In this document: positions 35,739 through 48,276 of the stretch, one piece after another | How the letters are laid out: every line of letters begins with the position of its first letter | How positions within the stretch are numbered: the first letter of the stretch is position 1 | Source: Protea cynaroides | Lineage: Eukaryota > Streptophyta > Magnoliopsida > Proteales > Proteaceae | Direction: 5' to 3' | Assembly (NCBI GenBank): GCA_028583415.1 | Contig: CM053269.1 | Location: forward strand, 73,553,435 to 73,617,434 | Length of the DNA stretch: 64,000 bases | Made by a program: the position numbers and the translations under genes | The notes under the pieces: generated by a model | Seen by the model: only the letters and a program-made list of their open reading frames with translations | Told to the model about the DNA's origin: nothing | Databases searched by the model: none

Positions 35739-36719
35739 TGTAACAAAATTGAAAAATAAGAGATGGAGAGAATCAATGTGTTGTACTCCTCTCCTTGTAG
35801 CTTGTAGTTATAGAAAATAGAAAACAACTATTAAATAGGATCTATGACTCTACAAATCAGAATCCTAGTCACAAACTAAAGACAAAGTAAACTCAAAATA
35901 AGAAAAGGAAATTAACAAGCCTAATTAGAAAAGAAAACCAATAAAGCAAATTAATAAACTAATTCGGAGTCCAAATCCTAAAAATTAGCACTAACTACTT
36001 TGACTAAGTCAAAGCAATGTACAATTACAATTTTATCACGCTAACACCTTCCTCAAACTGGAGCATGGAGGAATGTAAGAGCTTTAACTTGAAACAATGT
36101 AATAGCAAAAGCAGCAATTGTAGTAGTAAAAGCAGCATCAACAGTAGTGGCAACAATAGTACTAATAGCAGCAGTAATAGTAGCAGCACAGTATAGGTCA
36201 TTGTGAACCAAGTAGTAGTAGTAGCACCAGTAATACAGTATAGGTCACTGTGAACCAAATAGTAATAGCAGCACAATATAAATCACTATAAACCAAGTAA
36301 TAGTAGTAGCAACAGCAATAGTAGGAACAACAATAGTGGTGGCTGCGCACCTAAAGGAGAACCTTAAACGACTCTCTAAACGGAAACATAGGTGATTGCT
36401 TTGATACCATGTAACAAAATAGAAAAATAAGAAAAGATGAAGAGAATCAATATGTCTTGCTCCTTTACTTATAGCTTGTACTTATAGAAAAAAAAAACAA
36501 CTATTAAATAGGTTCTAGGATTCTACAAATCAGAGTCTTAGTCACAAACTAAAGACAAAGTAAATACAAAACATTGAAAGGACTCTAATAAGCCTAATTG
36601 GAAAAGAAAACTAATAAAGCAAACTAATAAATTAATTAGGAGTTCAAGTCTGAAAAACTAGTACTAACTACTTTGACTAAGTCAAAGCAATGTACGGTTA
36701 CAATTTTATCACGCTAACA
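35739..36719 (-). mobile_element. TRIM (miniature LTR retrotransposon), complete
   Basis: 981 bp with an exact 5-bp target duplication AGTTG (35734-35738 and 36720-36724). The LTRs are 35739-36046 and 36410-36719 (308 and 310 bp), TGTAACAAAA to CACGCTAACA. On the - strand the primer site TGGTATCAAAGC (36398-36409, as gctttgatacca) directly follows the right LTR, and a purine tract (tttgaggaagg) precedes the left one. The 363-bp interior is AGC/AGT-rich and codes for nothing. Such elements depend on proteins of other retrotransposons. Confidence 0.9.
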
Positions 36720-36724
36720 AGTTG

Positions 36725-37443
36725 AAGTGGCTGTCAATCCGTCAATCAAGCAATCAATCAAGAGCAATCAATCGATCAAGCAATCAAGCACTGGACTTGA
36801 CTAGCTCATCAATCAATCCATTAATCAGGTCAGAATTGGACAGCAAGCCATGCAGCCCATCAATCCATGGGCTACCCTATGGAAAAACTGCATCACTTAA
36901 CCTGGCAGACATATGACACTTTGAAATTGCATAACTCGGGTACCAAAGCTTTAAACTCCCCTCAGCTGTAGCAAATTTCTTTTCTTTCTCAGTATCTCAG
37001 TACACATCCTTCACCCTCACCTTTCATCATTATCTTTCGAAGTTAAAAGAGCACTCTCATGAGGGACTTCCTCGTATTATCTAGCCAAGTTCAGGTCGGG
37101 TGAGGTCGGTTCATGTGTTGCGTACAAGAGTAAGAGGTTGTGGTTAGTGATCCCTGGGGAAGTTGCTAGTGCATATGGAGAGTCACCGTTCCTGCATATG
37201 TGGTGGTATATAGAGGCACATAACCTTTTGGGGCAGGCTTCAACAAGCCCTGAATTCAAGAAAGTAAACCTGTAGACAATTAGTAAAATGGATTTAAGTG
37301 TTGAATAGTAAGGGTGGTTTTTGTGAACCTCAATCCTGTTTCCATATAGCTGAGTAAGCTGGGATTATGGGCGCTGTAGACCGATTTCTCTTTCTTTTTT
37401 TAATAAAACCATTTGATTGCTGGAAGAAACAAAATATAAATCA
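36725..37443. other. Intergenic, no gene seen
   Basis: AATC-rich at the left (36735-36835), then unremarkable sequence. ORFs are short and not recognisable. Confidence 0.4.
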
Positions 37444-37448
37444 AATAC

Positions 37449-37715
37449 TGTTACGTATTCAAGATTAATACTCAAGAAAGACTGTAGTTGGTTAGTTGTT
37501 AATAGGTTGTTAATGGGTTGTCTCATCTGTAACTGAATATGTAGAATGGGTATAAATAGAAGTAAGGAGAAGAAGAGTGTATCAATAAAAATATTAAGTC
37601 CCTTTCCTCTTGTAAGTGGAGGCACCTACCCTCGAAGTAGGCCTTCTGTACCTTCTCCCTCTATAATACTTCTCCTTCCCTATAAGTCTTGTTTCTTGAA
37701 TATCAAACTGCATCA
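37449..37715 (+). mobile_element. Small solo LTR (copia-like)
   Basis: 267 bp, TGTTACGTATTC to CTGCATCA, with an exact 5-bp target duplication AATAC (37444-37448 and 37716-37720). It contains a TATA box (tataaata, 37550-37557) followed by aataaa (37582) and a CT-rich end. This order (promoter, polyadenylation signal, CA end) gives the + orientation. Confidence 0.8.
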
Positions 37716-37720
37716 AATAC

Positions 37721-38523
37721 ACAAGGGAATATGGAACATCAACTACTCAAACTAGTCACCGATATAAGTTGTGTTTCACAAAAACTTTTCCCTCTCTCTG
37801 TTCCCCTGACCAAGAGAGTGGCCAAGCTTTGATATTTTACCATCACTCAATTTGTACAAAATACTGCTAAGTTCCACTCAGTAGATAAGTTCATAGGGAG
37901 GAGGAAGGGGAAAATTTTAAAAATAAAAAACCTTCCATTTATTGCAGTATAGGATAGGATCTTAATGCCCCATTTTCAAGAGACTAGTCGGGTATTTGAC
38001 ACTCAAAGAATCATAGAAATTTATCAGGCATAAGGTATATTACCAGAAAGGTTCTAATTGGTTCAAATTCCCAACTGCACCATGGAAGTCTCTAGTGTCA
38101 GACCTCACAAGATTAGATTCATAACTCAATTCCTTAACTTCAAATATCCCACTGTCACAAAAATTACAAGACAATATTTATAAATCAATCCCTTAAATTC
38201 AAATATCCCACTTTCACAAAAATTGAAATTTGAGGGATTCAAGGGAAGAAAATATCCGGTTTAGCTTAATACCAAACAAATACACCAGCAAGTGAGTTAA
38301 ACCAAAATACTACCACATCAATATGCTTATCTCGATTAGCTTTTTAACTGAACAAATATACCAAGAAAATCCAACAACTTTCTCAGAAAGATAAATGCAG
38401 AAAACGTTCTACTTACAAAAATAACAGCTCACTGACATTTCCAATAAATGATTTTTAACCGAAGCCATACTCATCCCACTCCAAATTGGGAAATTACCTC
38501 TTTCATCATTCAGCAGAAACCGC
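37721..38523. other. Intergenic, 3' flank of NAA10
   Basis: AT-rich. One phrase occurs twice (caaatatcccactgtcacaa near 38140 and caaatatcccactttcacaa near 38199). The part next to 38524 is probably the NAA10 3' UTR. No other gene is seen. Confidence 0.4.
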
Positions 38524-39081
38524 TTAGGTCTCCTTCGCACCTTTCGACTCCTTCGCCTCGCCCGAACAGCACCCACCGTGATGATGGTGATGGTGATGAT
38601 GGTGATGATGGTGATGTTGCTTTCCTTTGAGCTGCTTCCTCATATCATAAGCATCTTCTCCGTCAGCGTAGTACTTGGCCTCGATGTCGTGGATCTTGTA
38701 ACCCAGCGTCTCGGTATACAAATTGAAGGCAGCGCGATTGCTCCTGCGGACATGGAGAGAGACGTATTCGGCACCAAAAACCTGTTCCATGGCGTTCTGA
38801 GCTGCGGTCATGAGCTTGGTGGCGAGGCCAAGCTTGCGGTGAGTACGGAGAACGGCGAGGGAGGTGATGTGACCGTGGCACTCGGAGCTCTCTTCTTCCA
38901 TCTTGGCTAACACATAGCCAACGATACGACCACCATAATCTTCAGCTACATAGAGGAGATGAGGCCAGGAGAGGATGTGATAGAAGTAGTACTTCATCTG
39001 GTAGTTCTCAGGAAGACACAGTAGATTGCACGCCTGCATCGCTAGCAGGTCATCGATGGTCGCTCGTCTAATGCAAACCAT
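38524..39081 (-). CDS. NAA10: N-terminal acetyltransferase NAA10, NatA catalytic subunit
   Basis: 185 aa in one exon. It transfers acetyl from acetyl-CoA to the N termini of nascent proteins at the ribosome, together with the auxiliary subunit NAA15. The GNAT fold spans residues 1-150: the start MVCIRRATIDDLLAMQACN, LPENY at 23-27 (peptide binding), the acetyl-CoA loop RKLGLA at 82-87 (pattern RxxGxA), and VSLHVRRSNRAAF after it. The tail has a run of 13 histidines (from about 156), then GGCCSGEAKESKGAKET; a His-rich tail is usual in plant NAA10, but this one is uninterrupted. The coding sequence is more GC-rich than its surroundings. Nothing is broken. No introns are visible; no poly(A) or target duplication suggests a retrocopy. 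Confidence 0.95.
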   Translation of the reverse strand: MVCIRRATIDDLLAMQACNLLCLPENYQMKYYFYHILSWPHLLYVAEDYGGRIVGYVLAKMEEESSECHGHITSLAVLRTHRKLGLATKLMTAAQNAMEQVFGAEYVSLHVRRSNRAAFNLYTETLGYKIHDIEAKYYADGEDAYDMRKQLKGKQHHHHHHHHHHHHHGGCCSGEAKESKGAKET

Positions 39082-39386
39082 GATTTCTAGGATTGCGATT
39101 TCGCTGCTTCTTTCTAATTCAGCCCTGAAGCAACAACAATGGCAGATGCCTTGGAGCAGTTCGTATAAATTTCCTAGGGTTTCTCGTGTTCCCTGTCAAG
39201 TGTCAATGGTAATCCGGCTTTGGACTGGGCTTTGCTCAAGGCTTTGGGTCGCCAAAAATGGGCCTGGATCAAACCCAATTTATCTGCACCACCTAAAGCC
39301 ATTTGTTTTCCCTGGATGGCCACCTATGTAGCTTTTCTGCACCGAAGACATGGATATCTGCCACGTTTTTTTTTAAACAAGCTTAT
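39082..39386 (-). other. NAA10 promoter and 5' leader
   Basis: Region directly upstream of the NAA10 start. GTATAAATTT lies at 39162-39171 on the + strand. I see no sure TATA box in the sense of the gene. No other gene. Confidence 0.35.
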
Positions 39387-39595
39387 CCATGGTTCAAGGT
39401 ATCGGTATCGGTATTGGAGTGGCCGATCTGGCCAATTAGTATGGGTTTTGGATCTGGTCAATCCTCGATCCTAACCTACTTTAATACTTTTTTAATGAGA
39501 TCAGACACATGTTGGTTTACCATTGGATCCATACATGCCGATCCAGATTTTGGATATAATCGATATTGTGTCCATACCTAGATTCAGAACCATGG
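39387..39595. mobile_element. Possible MITE
   Basis: Starts CCATGGTTC and ends GAACCATGG, a 9-bp inverted repeat around a gatc/ggtatcggtatcgg-rich interior. No TSD seen, so this is tentative. Confidence 0.3.
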
Positions 39596-40003
39596 GCATA
39601 TTCTTAAATCTTTGCCCAGAACTCTACGTGTAGCCTGTAGGTCACTCTACCTACGCTGTAGATGTAACCGCTATGCCATGCCTAGCCCAAGCCTAATCCC
39701 AACCCGTGTTAGCCTTTCGGAATTAGAGCTCCGAGGAACTTGACCTTCTCTTCCTTTCCCAATCTCGTCGTCTCAATCTCATCTTCAATGAGTTCACATG
39801 ACCATTTCCATGCTACTTTTGTGAGGGGTGTTCGCACTTGCCTTATGTTTAGGTATAAGTTCAGCTTCATATTTCTTGTGGAAGGATTGAGTGAGGTTCA
39901 GATTTTATGTGTAAAAAGAGTTTTAAGCTTCATTATTTTAAAAGGATTCTCTTTTGAAAACGATTTAGAATTTAGTTTTTTTTATTAAACCTTCATGATT
40001 TGG
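39596..40003. other. Intergenic, no gene seen
   Basis: One open frame (39740-39988, 82 aa) is not recognisable; otherwise nothing. Confidence 0.4.
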
Positions 40004-40149
40004 GTAATTATCGTCTCTAATTGCTGGAGGATCCAACGGTCTCTCTTAACCAGGCGCACCTACCGATGTATTGGTAGGCACGTCGAGTTAAAGAGAGACC
40101 GCTGGATCCTCCAATTGAGGATCCAGCAATTGGAGACGATAATGACTCC
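40004..40149. mobile_element. Foldback MITE, Mutator-like TSD
   Basis: 146 bp and almost wholly palindromic: ATTATCGTCTC near one end and GAGACGATAAT near the other, with aattgctgga/tccagcaatt next. Flanks ATGATTTGG (39995-40003) and ATGATTTAG (40150-40158) fit a 9-bp duplication with one difference, as in Mutator-type elements. Confidence 0.65.
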
Positions 40150-40413
40150 ATGATTTAGGGTTCATGACCGGAGATAAAAATAATATAATTAGTACAAATT
40201 TGTATGTAGATTTCTAAAATATATTAAATCATTTTTTGCACACATATTCCAATGGTTGGGCTTGACACCACGGCCTTCTATTTAAATTCCAGGGCCAGTC
40301 CATCCAACCAAGGCTTGGGCTTATTGGCTTGTGTTGGATTAAGACTCTTGAAGGGTTGCTGAAAATTCAATGATAATGAAAAAAAATACTCTTCAGTGGT
40401 ACCTAGTGGTACC

Positions 40414-41529
40414 TAGGGCTGCAACAGGTTGGATTGGACAAGGTTTTTCAAAATCCTAATCCCAACTCTAATTATTTAAACTTAACCCTAACCTAGCCCA
40501 ACCCTACCAGGGTTAAAAAATGTACACCCCTAACCCTGACCCTGGCAGGGTTGGGTTTAACCCTAACCTGCCCTGATTGACTCTGACAGGGCTGGGTTAA
40601 CCCTGATTAACTTGATTGAGGGTCGGATTGACCTTGATATTGACTGATATTGATTTTCAAGTTAAATGCCACTAATGCACGATAAGTTTATTTGGAGGAA
40701 CACTATGTCTTATCTGGTTCCTTCTTAATAGTTTCTTATCTACAAACTTTGATACCTAGTTGAAACCAGGTCAGATTGCTTCCTCTGATCAACCAAATAA
40801 AATATTTAAAAATCATCTTCAAATGGATCAACCAAGAAATTTTAAAATTTTCACGCAATCAACAAAAGTAAACTCATATCAACACCTGACCTAATAATAT
40901 TACATAAACTACAAACAAAAGCCACAGATTAAAAACAAGGCACTACATTACCATTTTAGTGTCAAAACCATCATTGCATTCATAAAAATCAAATGTTTCA
41001 GCAAATAAATGATCCAATACACAAGATAAGCAACCAGAAACAAATATTCATACGAACATTGACCTCTGAAATCCTCGAACTAGTAATTCAGAAAAACCTA
41101 ACTATAGCTTAAAAAATATTCCTTATTAAGGACATCCACGAACGGATGTAAGAACGATTCCTCCTCCATCAAAGGATTTGCAAACTTTCCAACCAACTTA
41201 TGGGAGACACTCTTGTGTCAGATCTTTAAACGGTGATTCCATGAATGGATCTTCGACAAAATTAAAAGGTATAAAGGAAATCCAAAGTTCCATAATCAAA
41301 AGTAGCTTTTGAAAGAGAACTAAAAATGATTATAAAAAGAAAAATATGGGAACAAGAAATACCTTTCGGAGAGGTTTTTTTCTTGAAAATATGTGGGATG
41401 AGACTCGGGAGAGTCGAGAGTCGAGACTCGAGAGAGAGATTAGGGAGAGTCGGAGAGATTGAGGGATTGCCAGACTGGGAGGCGCCGTTGAGAGTCTTGA
41501 GACACAGTAGAGAGAGATTGAGAGAATAA

Positions 41530-41573
<44 letters not shown>

Positions 41574-41750
41574 TGGGCCGGGCTGCGCTCAACCCAGGGG
41601 ATCAACCCTAACCCAACCCAACCTTGCCAGGGTTGATAAAAAATTAAACCCTAACCCAGCCATGTCAGGGTTTGGGCCGGATTTAACCCTGCCAGGGTTC
41701 AAGGTGGGCTTGGGCGGGTTCAGGTCGTCAGGGTAAAACTTGCACCCCTA
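40414..41750. mobile_element. Non-autonomous hAT element, 1.3 kb
   Basis: 1,337 bp. Ends TAGGGCTGCAA and TTGCACCCCTA with flanks GTGGTACC (40406-40413) and ATGGTACC (41751-41758), an 8-bp duplication with one difference. Both ends are built of repeated ccctgac/agggttggg words, a likely subterminal repeat region. The middle (about 40680-41520) is unique AT-rich sequence without a transposase. A (TA)n run is at 41531-41569. A relative is at 59013-59539. Confidence 0.78.
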
Positions 41751-41925
41751 ATGGTACCAAATCTCCCATATATTATTGTAGTATGTTGGGTGTTTGGAAC
41801 CTCAAAATTTGTGGTTATGTTATTTACATTGTTCTCTAATCATCTTCAATGTCAATCCAATCAAACTTGGTCACATGTTAGAACAAATATATGGATGAAA
41901 GAGTTTGGATCTCTGTAGCCTACTA

Positions 41926-42066
41926 GCTCGTCCAGTCGAGATTGGATGGCTTGGGATCACTCGGCACGCATACAAAAATAACCCATCCAGTTAGCCTAGA
42001 TAGGATGGGTTGGGATCAGTATGCGTGTTGAGTGATCCTTGTCTGTGTAATCTCGTCGGACGGGCT
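41926..42066. repeat. Imperfect inverted repeat
   Basis: Arms about 45 bp long: gggatcactcggcacgcatac on the left pairs imperfectly with gtatgcgtgttgagtgatcc on the right, extended by cgtcc/ggacg and gagatt/aatctc. Probably a small MITE; no TSD found. Confidence 0.5.
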
Positions 42067-42339
42067 AATCAGCTGGAGATGAATTTTTTCCCTTATAAAA
42101 AGCATGATTTTAAAATGGCACCATCATCTTGTTTTATCGATCAATCACTTTGAATTAAACTTGTACATCAGTGAAAACCAAAACTGATTGAAGCACATAA
42201 ATTGATTTTTTTTAATAGACATTTAGCCGTGGGTTTGAGATTTAATCTTCGATTTGATTCTTTTTCAATCATTTTTTTTATGGATTTAATCAACTCTTGT
42301 AAGTCGTATTCCAATTCAAAGATTCTTCACTTGGCTTTT

Positions 42340-43237
42340 GACGCAAAAATAGAGAAGAAAGGGGTTTAATGTGATAAAAGAGCTCTAGATTGGAGTTAGG
42401 CCAAACAGTTCAACACATTAGATTCATTGTTTTCATGACTAAGGAGTCCGTAATGCAGTTTAACTCTCTAGAAACATAATAAGGCAGGGAAGGGGGGAGC
42501 ATACGAAAAAAGAAACCCCTCCAGTAAGAGCTAGAGCAAAAGGCCAAAAAGAACATTTAACAAAATAGGAGTGGATAATCAAAATATCTTCCACAATTGA
42601 CCCTGCCAATAATGACGAGAGAAAATGAGGATTAGTCAAGTAAGAGGCTGCCATCGTCATTCCCTTGTTTCTTTTATAATTTCGACCGTTCACTTGGATC
42701 CACTCTATTTGATAGAGATCAAGATCGAGGGGTGAGGAATTTACAATTGTGCTTCAATATCTTAATCGACTTGTATGGTTCTTTTTTCAATTTTCATTGT
42801 GGATAGAGAGAGTTATTCCTCTCACTCATGAGAGACGTCGCGTCACAATGAATGGATGGTAGGGTTGTCAAAAATGAGACTTGACCGATTGTAGTTACAG
42901 TTTGTATTTAAGGCTAATATATATATATATATATATATATGGCTAATATGCTTCTTAGCAAAGGAGGGGTCTGGTTTGGAACATCTCACCCTAAAAAAGG
43001 TGAAAAAACGTTCCACCCACATACACTTGAAATTCTCATAATACCCTCTTTTTTATCTAACCACCCACAAAAGTTTCCTTTTATCTTAATCGACTTGTAT
43101 GGTTCTTTTTTCAATTTTCATTGTGGATAGAGAGAGTTATCCCTCTCACTCATGAGAGACGTCGCGTCACAATGAATGGATGGTAGGGTTGTCAAAAATG
43201 AGACTTGATCGATTGTAGTTACAGTTTGTATTTAAGG

Positions 43238-43279
<42 letters not shown>

Positions 43280-43940
43280 TAATATGCTTCTTAGCAAAGG
43301 AGGGGTCTGATTTGGAACATCTCACCCTAAAAAAGGTGAAAAACGTTCCACCCACATACACTTGAAATTCTCATAACCCCCACCCCCGCCAAAAAAAAAA
43401 TTTCAATTTCTTATGAAAAACAACTAAGGGACTCAATGGACTAGACTTTAAAGGCGTCCACCCACAAGAAAACCCAAATTCCAAACCCCCTCTATATGAA
43501 ATTCATGTAATACCCCCGTATCATTTTAGAATCAGAAATCACTAGAATGAAGGAACATGAGTGTTATCAAATGAGCCCTTAGAGTCATTATGATTCTCTT
43601 TTTCTATTCCATTCTCCCAGAGAACCTCTCCTCGTTTCTTATTACCTAAACGGGACAAATGGTATAGAAATTGGAATCTAAATTACTATATTATATTCTA
43701 GAATGAAACTCTGTGCCATTTTTTGCAATTAGAACCGTCCGATCATCCTGTCCGAGAGTCCGATCCAACTTCCTTACACAATCCGATTTCGATTCTGCTT
43801 GGAAACGTCTTCAATGGGACCCTTAATTACTTAATGAGCTTGTTACTTGTCTGCCTATTTTTCCTTTCATGCTCTCACAACGAAAAAGACACTAAGCAAC
43901 CTTCGTTCTTCACATAAGTATGAAAGTTATCTCTTTAACA
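42340..43940. repeat. Dispersed repeat, copy 1, with internal tandem duplication
   Basis: Related copies lie at 58088-59004 and 59640-60640 (shared phrases include agaagaaaggg, tagattgga, ttagtcaagtaagaggctgcca and cttcaatatcttaat). In this copy a 324-bp unit (42761-43084) is repeated at 43085-43374; each unit carries a (TA)n run (42920-42940, 43243-43276). I see no TIR, LTR or protein, so its class is unknown. Confidence 0.6.
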
Positions 43941-45224
43941 TAAAAAATAAGTTAATTAATATTCATTTTTTTTATAAACTAAAATTTCTTGACATTTTTA
44001 TTTATTTATTTATTTAATAAACCAGTGAATCTGGTATGATTCGATTTGAATTTGCCTGGTCCTGAACCTGCCTGGCTCTGATACCACTGTAAGATTTATA
44101 ATATAAGTTAAATCAAAATGAAGTAAACACATATCCGAATTTAAAGCTTTTGAATGAGCATCATCCACGAGTCTACATTATGTCAGTTTTGTCTGCTTTC
44201 TTTTCTCATATACGTTAGTCAATAATCATCTATGGGAATAACTGTCTATATATAGACATTGAGCAGAGACCAATTTTGAAAGGAGGGTATTTTGATATTT
44301 CCCTTAATTGTGTAAAATTATCAATAGGTCCCAAGTATAAGGGTGTCAACGGGCCGGTCCGGGCCGGTTTCGGTCCGGGTTGAAACGGTGTCGGGTTTTA
44401 TAACCCCAACCCAAAACATGTCCATTAAGGGTTCGGGTTGGGGTGGGCTGCGCTGGACACGTTAAATAACGGGTTGGTCCGGTGTCGGTTTGTTATCGGT
44501 CTGGGTTTTTCAAATTGATTTCGGGCTGGCTCGGTCTGGTCCGGGCTTATCGGGCCTATCGGGCCCATTTTATTTACCCTATCTTCTTCTATTCTTATGG
44601 GAAAAAAATCTAAAAAATTAGTTTTTTAAAGACAATTTCTCTGAAATACTTTTGATTGAAACAAATGGTAGGAAAATAAAAAAACAGCACAACATCCCCA
44701 ACCCAATAGATTACTCTACAAAAAGTTTAAACTACCTCTTAATTCACATTATATGTACACTGTAGGTTTGAACAAAAACTTAAAAAAATAGGATCATAAA
44801 CATTCTTCACACTGTAAATAAATGACATATACACTGTAGAGTCTTGCCATAATATGGTACACTATACAGTCTTGTCATGATAAATTGATTGGCTTGTTTT
44901 GCTCCTTTAACACCTCTGCAAACTGCTAAATTCCCAAATGAATGACATTTAGTTTTAAACCAAGAACAAAATAAATTAAAAGTAGAAAAAGTGAAGAAGC
45001 AAAACTCACATGTGTTCTTCATTCTGAGCATTAATTAGGACAACCGAGCATGTTCTGAAGAAGAAAGAATTGGTGGTATCTTCATTTTCTTCCACTCCAA
45101 ATTTGCAATATCAATTGAGTGAGAGTACTCCCTAACAAGCCTCTATATCCAAATATCCACATTCAACTTTTCCAAGTTGTAAATATCAAAATAGACTTAT
45201 TCAAAAAAAAAAAACATAACAATA

Positions 45225-45560
45225 ACAATTATTACATGTCCACAGTGAAAAGCATATGCAGCTCACCGCCAATGCTAAGAAAACAGTTCAACAAGTAAAT
45301 ATATCCAAGTATCCAAATAAGCCAAGACATTAAATTGATAAAGTATCCAAATAGGCCAAATATATCCAAGTATCCAAATTCATATTCTCAAGTTGTTAAC
45401 ATTAGAAATAACTTACCCAAAAACAAAAACATAACTAAAACAATTACTACATGTCCACAGTGAAAAGTGCATACAACTTACCGCCAGTGCTGATATAATA
45501 ATTCAGCAAACCAATATATCTAAGTATCCAAATTCAATTTTACCAAGTTGTTAACATCAC
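45225..45560. repeat. Tandem duplication inside the hAT element
   Basis: The phrase acatgtccacagtgaaaag, with about 100 bp behind it, occurs at about 45234 and again at 45449, each followed by accgcca and aagtatccaaat. Confidence 0.6.
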
Positions 45561-45996
45561 AAGCTAGTACAACCAGTGTCTGAAACCATTCCACAAAATA
45601 TTTATACAATTAATATTGCTTGCAAGATCTATTTCTGGCTAAACCTCCTGCCATTACTTGCTTGTGCAGCACCTTACTTATGCCGACAGCAGTGACAGAT
45701 GCATCAACATATTTCAGTCATTGGCCATTAGAGTAGCAGCAAAACTGCAAGTTGGACAAAAAACTAAGAATTAAAGCTACGAATTTGAGAACATAATTAT
45801 GTATGACTAAACTGAGAAATTAGAAACCATGGAACCTTGGGTGGATCTGGATCTACTTCAGGCATTCATTGCATATTTGTGCTTGTGCTGGCAATGCTGT
45901 GAACAAATTTAGATAATTGTCAAGCATTTCATGTTGAAAGAAATAACTAACTACAATTAATTTTCCTTTAATGGTTCTATCTTTGAGGCTTAGAGC

Positions 45997-48276
45997 TCAC
46001 CTCGAAGGAGGAACTGTTGAAGCCACTAAATTGGCTGGCATTGGCAAATCATCAATTATCAACACATTTCCTAAAGCCATGGCTACATCCTCAGCATCAT
46101 CAACAGGCTCAGCTATAGATAAAATATAAAGAAATGTTTGTCAATAATTAATATATAAATTATAACTTATAAGTTAGCTTGAATTGAAAAATTACCTCTA
46201 AAATCTATATCAAACATCCAATCCCGCAGACAAATCAATGCTTCAGCATTGGAAGGTAATAGTTTGCTACGATACTTGTCAATGACACGACCCCCAAAGA
46301 CTAAAAGCTGACTCAGAGGCAACTGTTGAAACTGGAATAGATAAGACATCTTTAGCCATACATGCCACATCCGGATACTTTGACCCATTTTGCCTCCAAT
46401 AAGCCAAGACATCAAACTGACGATACTTATCATCGAATGGGAGCTTTGGTTCTTCAAGATAATAATCCAACTGAGATTTTCCATATCTATCAATCAACAT
46501 GGCACTATCAAATGTTGAAAACTCCTGTAAAACATTTAAAACATTAATAAAATTAAATAGGAATATGATAATCTATAATTGAAAAAATGATAAAAATAAA
46601 AACAACGATAATTTAATTACCTCTAGTTCGGCAGGTCCAGTATAACTAAATGAAGGTGTGGAAGCCTCGATACCAGCTGCATCCATGGTCTTGTATGCAG
46701 TAAAGAGTCTAACTAGTGCATTTTTCACACGAAGAGACATATCATATGCAAGTGGATCTAGCAAAGCAATCTTTCTAAATGCCCAATCTACAAAAGCAAA
46801 CTTGTAGCGAGGGTTAAATACTAATGCAATGCCCAAAATCAGGCTATACTCATTCCAATACTTATCAAATTTTTTCTTCATTTCCACTACCATATCTTTC
46901 ATAAAGTTGTTCTCCACTGATAACTCTTCCAATAAATTTTTGTGAATCTTCCACACATTAAAAAAATACAAGTTTGCAGTTGGATACTTAGAACCTGATA
47001 GCAAGATCGTGATCTCATCAAAGGGCTGTAAAAAATTTATCAGTTTTTCAATTCTTGACCATTGGAATGAATTGGGACAATTCTTGTAGTTGTTGTCCTT
47101 TATCTGAAGGTTTTCAAATGCCTTCCTATAAAAGAAGGCAGACTCAAGCATATGATAGGTTGAGTTCCACCTAGTACATACATCAGGATGAAGACCCTTA
47201 ACAGTTGATATACCCAATTCCTTACAACAGCCCATGAATTTAATCTTCCTACTTTGGGATGATTTGACATATGTTATGCTGTTTCGAATCAAAGAGACAC
47301 AATCATCAATGCATTTCAACCCATCTTGCACTATCAGATTTAATATATGTGCACAACATCGATTATGAAAAAAATCACCATCACAGATAAGAACATTCTT
47401 CAAATTCAACTTTGATTTCAAAATTTCAACAAAGCACAAATTGGAAGTAGCATTGTCTAAAGTTATTGAGAAAATTTTATTCTCAATGCCCCATTCATGC
47501 AACATTTTAGAAACTACATCACATATAGCTATCCCTGAATGTGGTGGTTGCATGAGACTAAACCTTAACAACTTCTTGTGTAAACTCCAATCCCTATCAA
47601 CAAAATGTGCTGTCAAAGATATATATCCATCATTGGTGATGGATGTCCACATATCACTAGTGAGTGATATCTTCCCATTGTAGGATTTAAAGAAATCCTT
47701 GATTTTTTTACTTTCAGAATGATATAACCTTGTAATTTGAGCCATTTGTGTGTTGCGGCTAATATGACAATATTCAGGACAAATGTAAGAGAGCAAATCC
47801 CTAAACTCTTCATGCTCGACAAATTTTAAGGGTAATTATCGCTTAACAATAAGCCGAGTGATTTTGTCACGCACTAGGTTTAAGTCAATGTTTCTCTCTC
47901 TCAGCTCCATCTTCCCTTGATTACCAAGCATCATTTGCTTTACATCTTTGTTGTCTTGTTTAGGACAGTTCTTAAGATGTCTCCTAAGAGTACCAGTTCC
48001 ATTAATACAAGTGTCAGCCCTATAAACAATCTTGCATTTAAGACACTCTGCTCTTTCTTTTCCATCATCATATGTGTCCCCAGGAATGACTTTAAAACCT
48101 TCCCAAACAGAACTTCTTCTTTTCCTCTTGCCATATTTTATAGGTACAGAACTTACCGCCTCAGCTGAATCAGGAGGCATAATTAAAGGTCCATCATCAG
48201 ACAAATCATCTACATTTGGTGTGCCTACACCCTCCATTATATCTCCAGTAGTAAGTTCATTAAGTGGAGTTGCCAT
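45997..48276 (-). pseudogene. hAT transposase, BED zinc finger, RICESLEEPER-like
   Basis: Three exons on the - strand: 48276-46621, 46524-46196 and 46112-45997, with GT-AG introns, about 700 codons. A basic stretch KRKRR (50-54) precedes the BED finger with C78, C81, H100 and C104. The catalytic part shows SLTSDMWTSITNDGY, ITLDNATSN and FDEIT, which hold the likely DDE residues. The C-terminal dimerisation domain shows DVLAYWRQNGSKYPDVA and VSTVASESAFS. Two breaks: an in-frame TAA at 47836-47838 (codon 147), and one extra A in 46296-46298 that shifts the frame just after SESAFS. Apart from these it reads through, so it was active recently, or the breaks are sequencing errors. It cuts and joins the TIRs of its own family. 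Confidence 0.88.

Noticed and set aside
36025..36276. Leucine-rich 83-aa ORF
   Set aside because: Translation of the AGC/AGT-rich interior of a TRIM.
35681..36835. CRISPR-like short repeats (AATC)n
   Set aside because: A simple repeat without spacers, in a plant nuclear genome.
38578..38910. 110-aa ORF opposite NAA10
   Set aside because: Shadow of NAA10; its Met-rich start mirrors the histidine codons.
44075..44086. gctctgatacca as a tRNA gene trace
   Set aside because: It is the complement of a retrotransposon primer site next to an LTR, not a tRNA gene.
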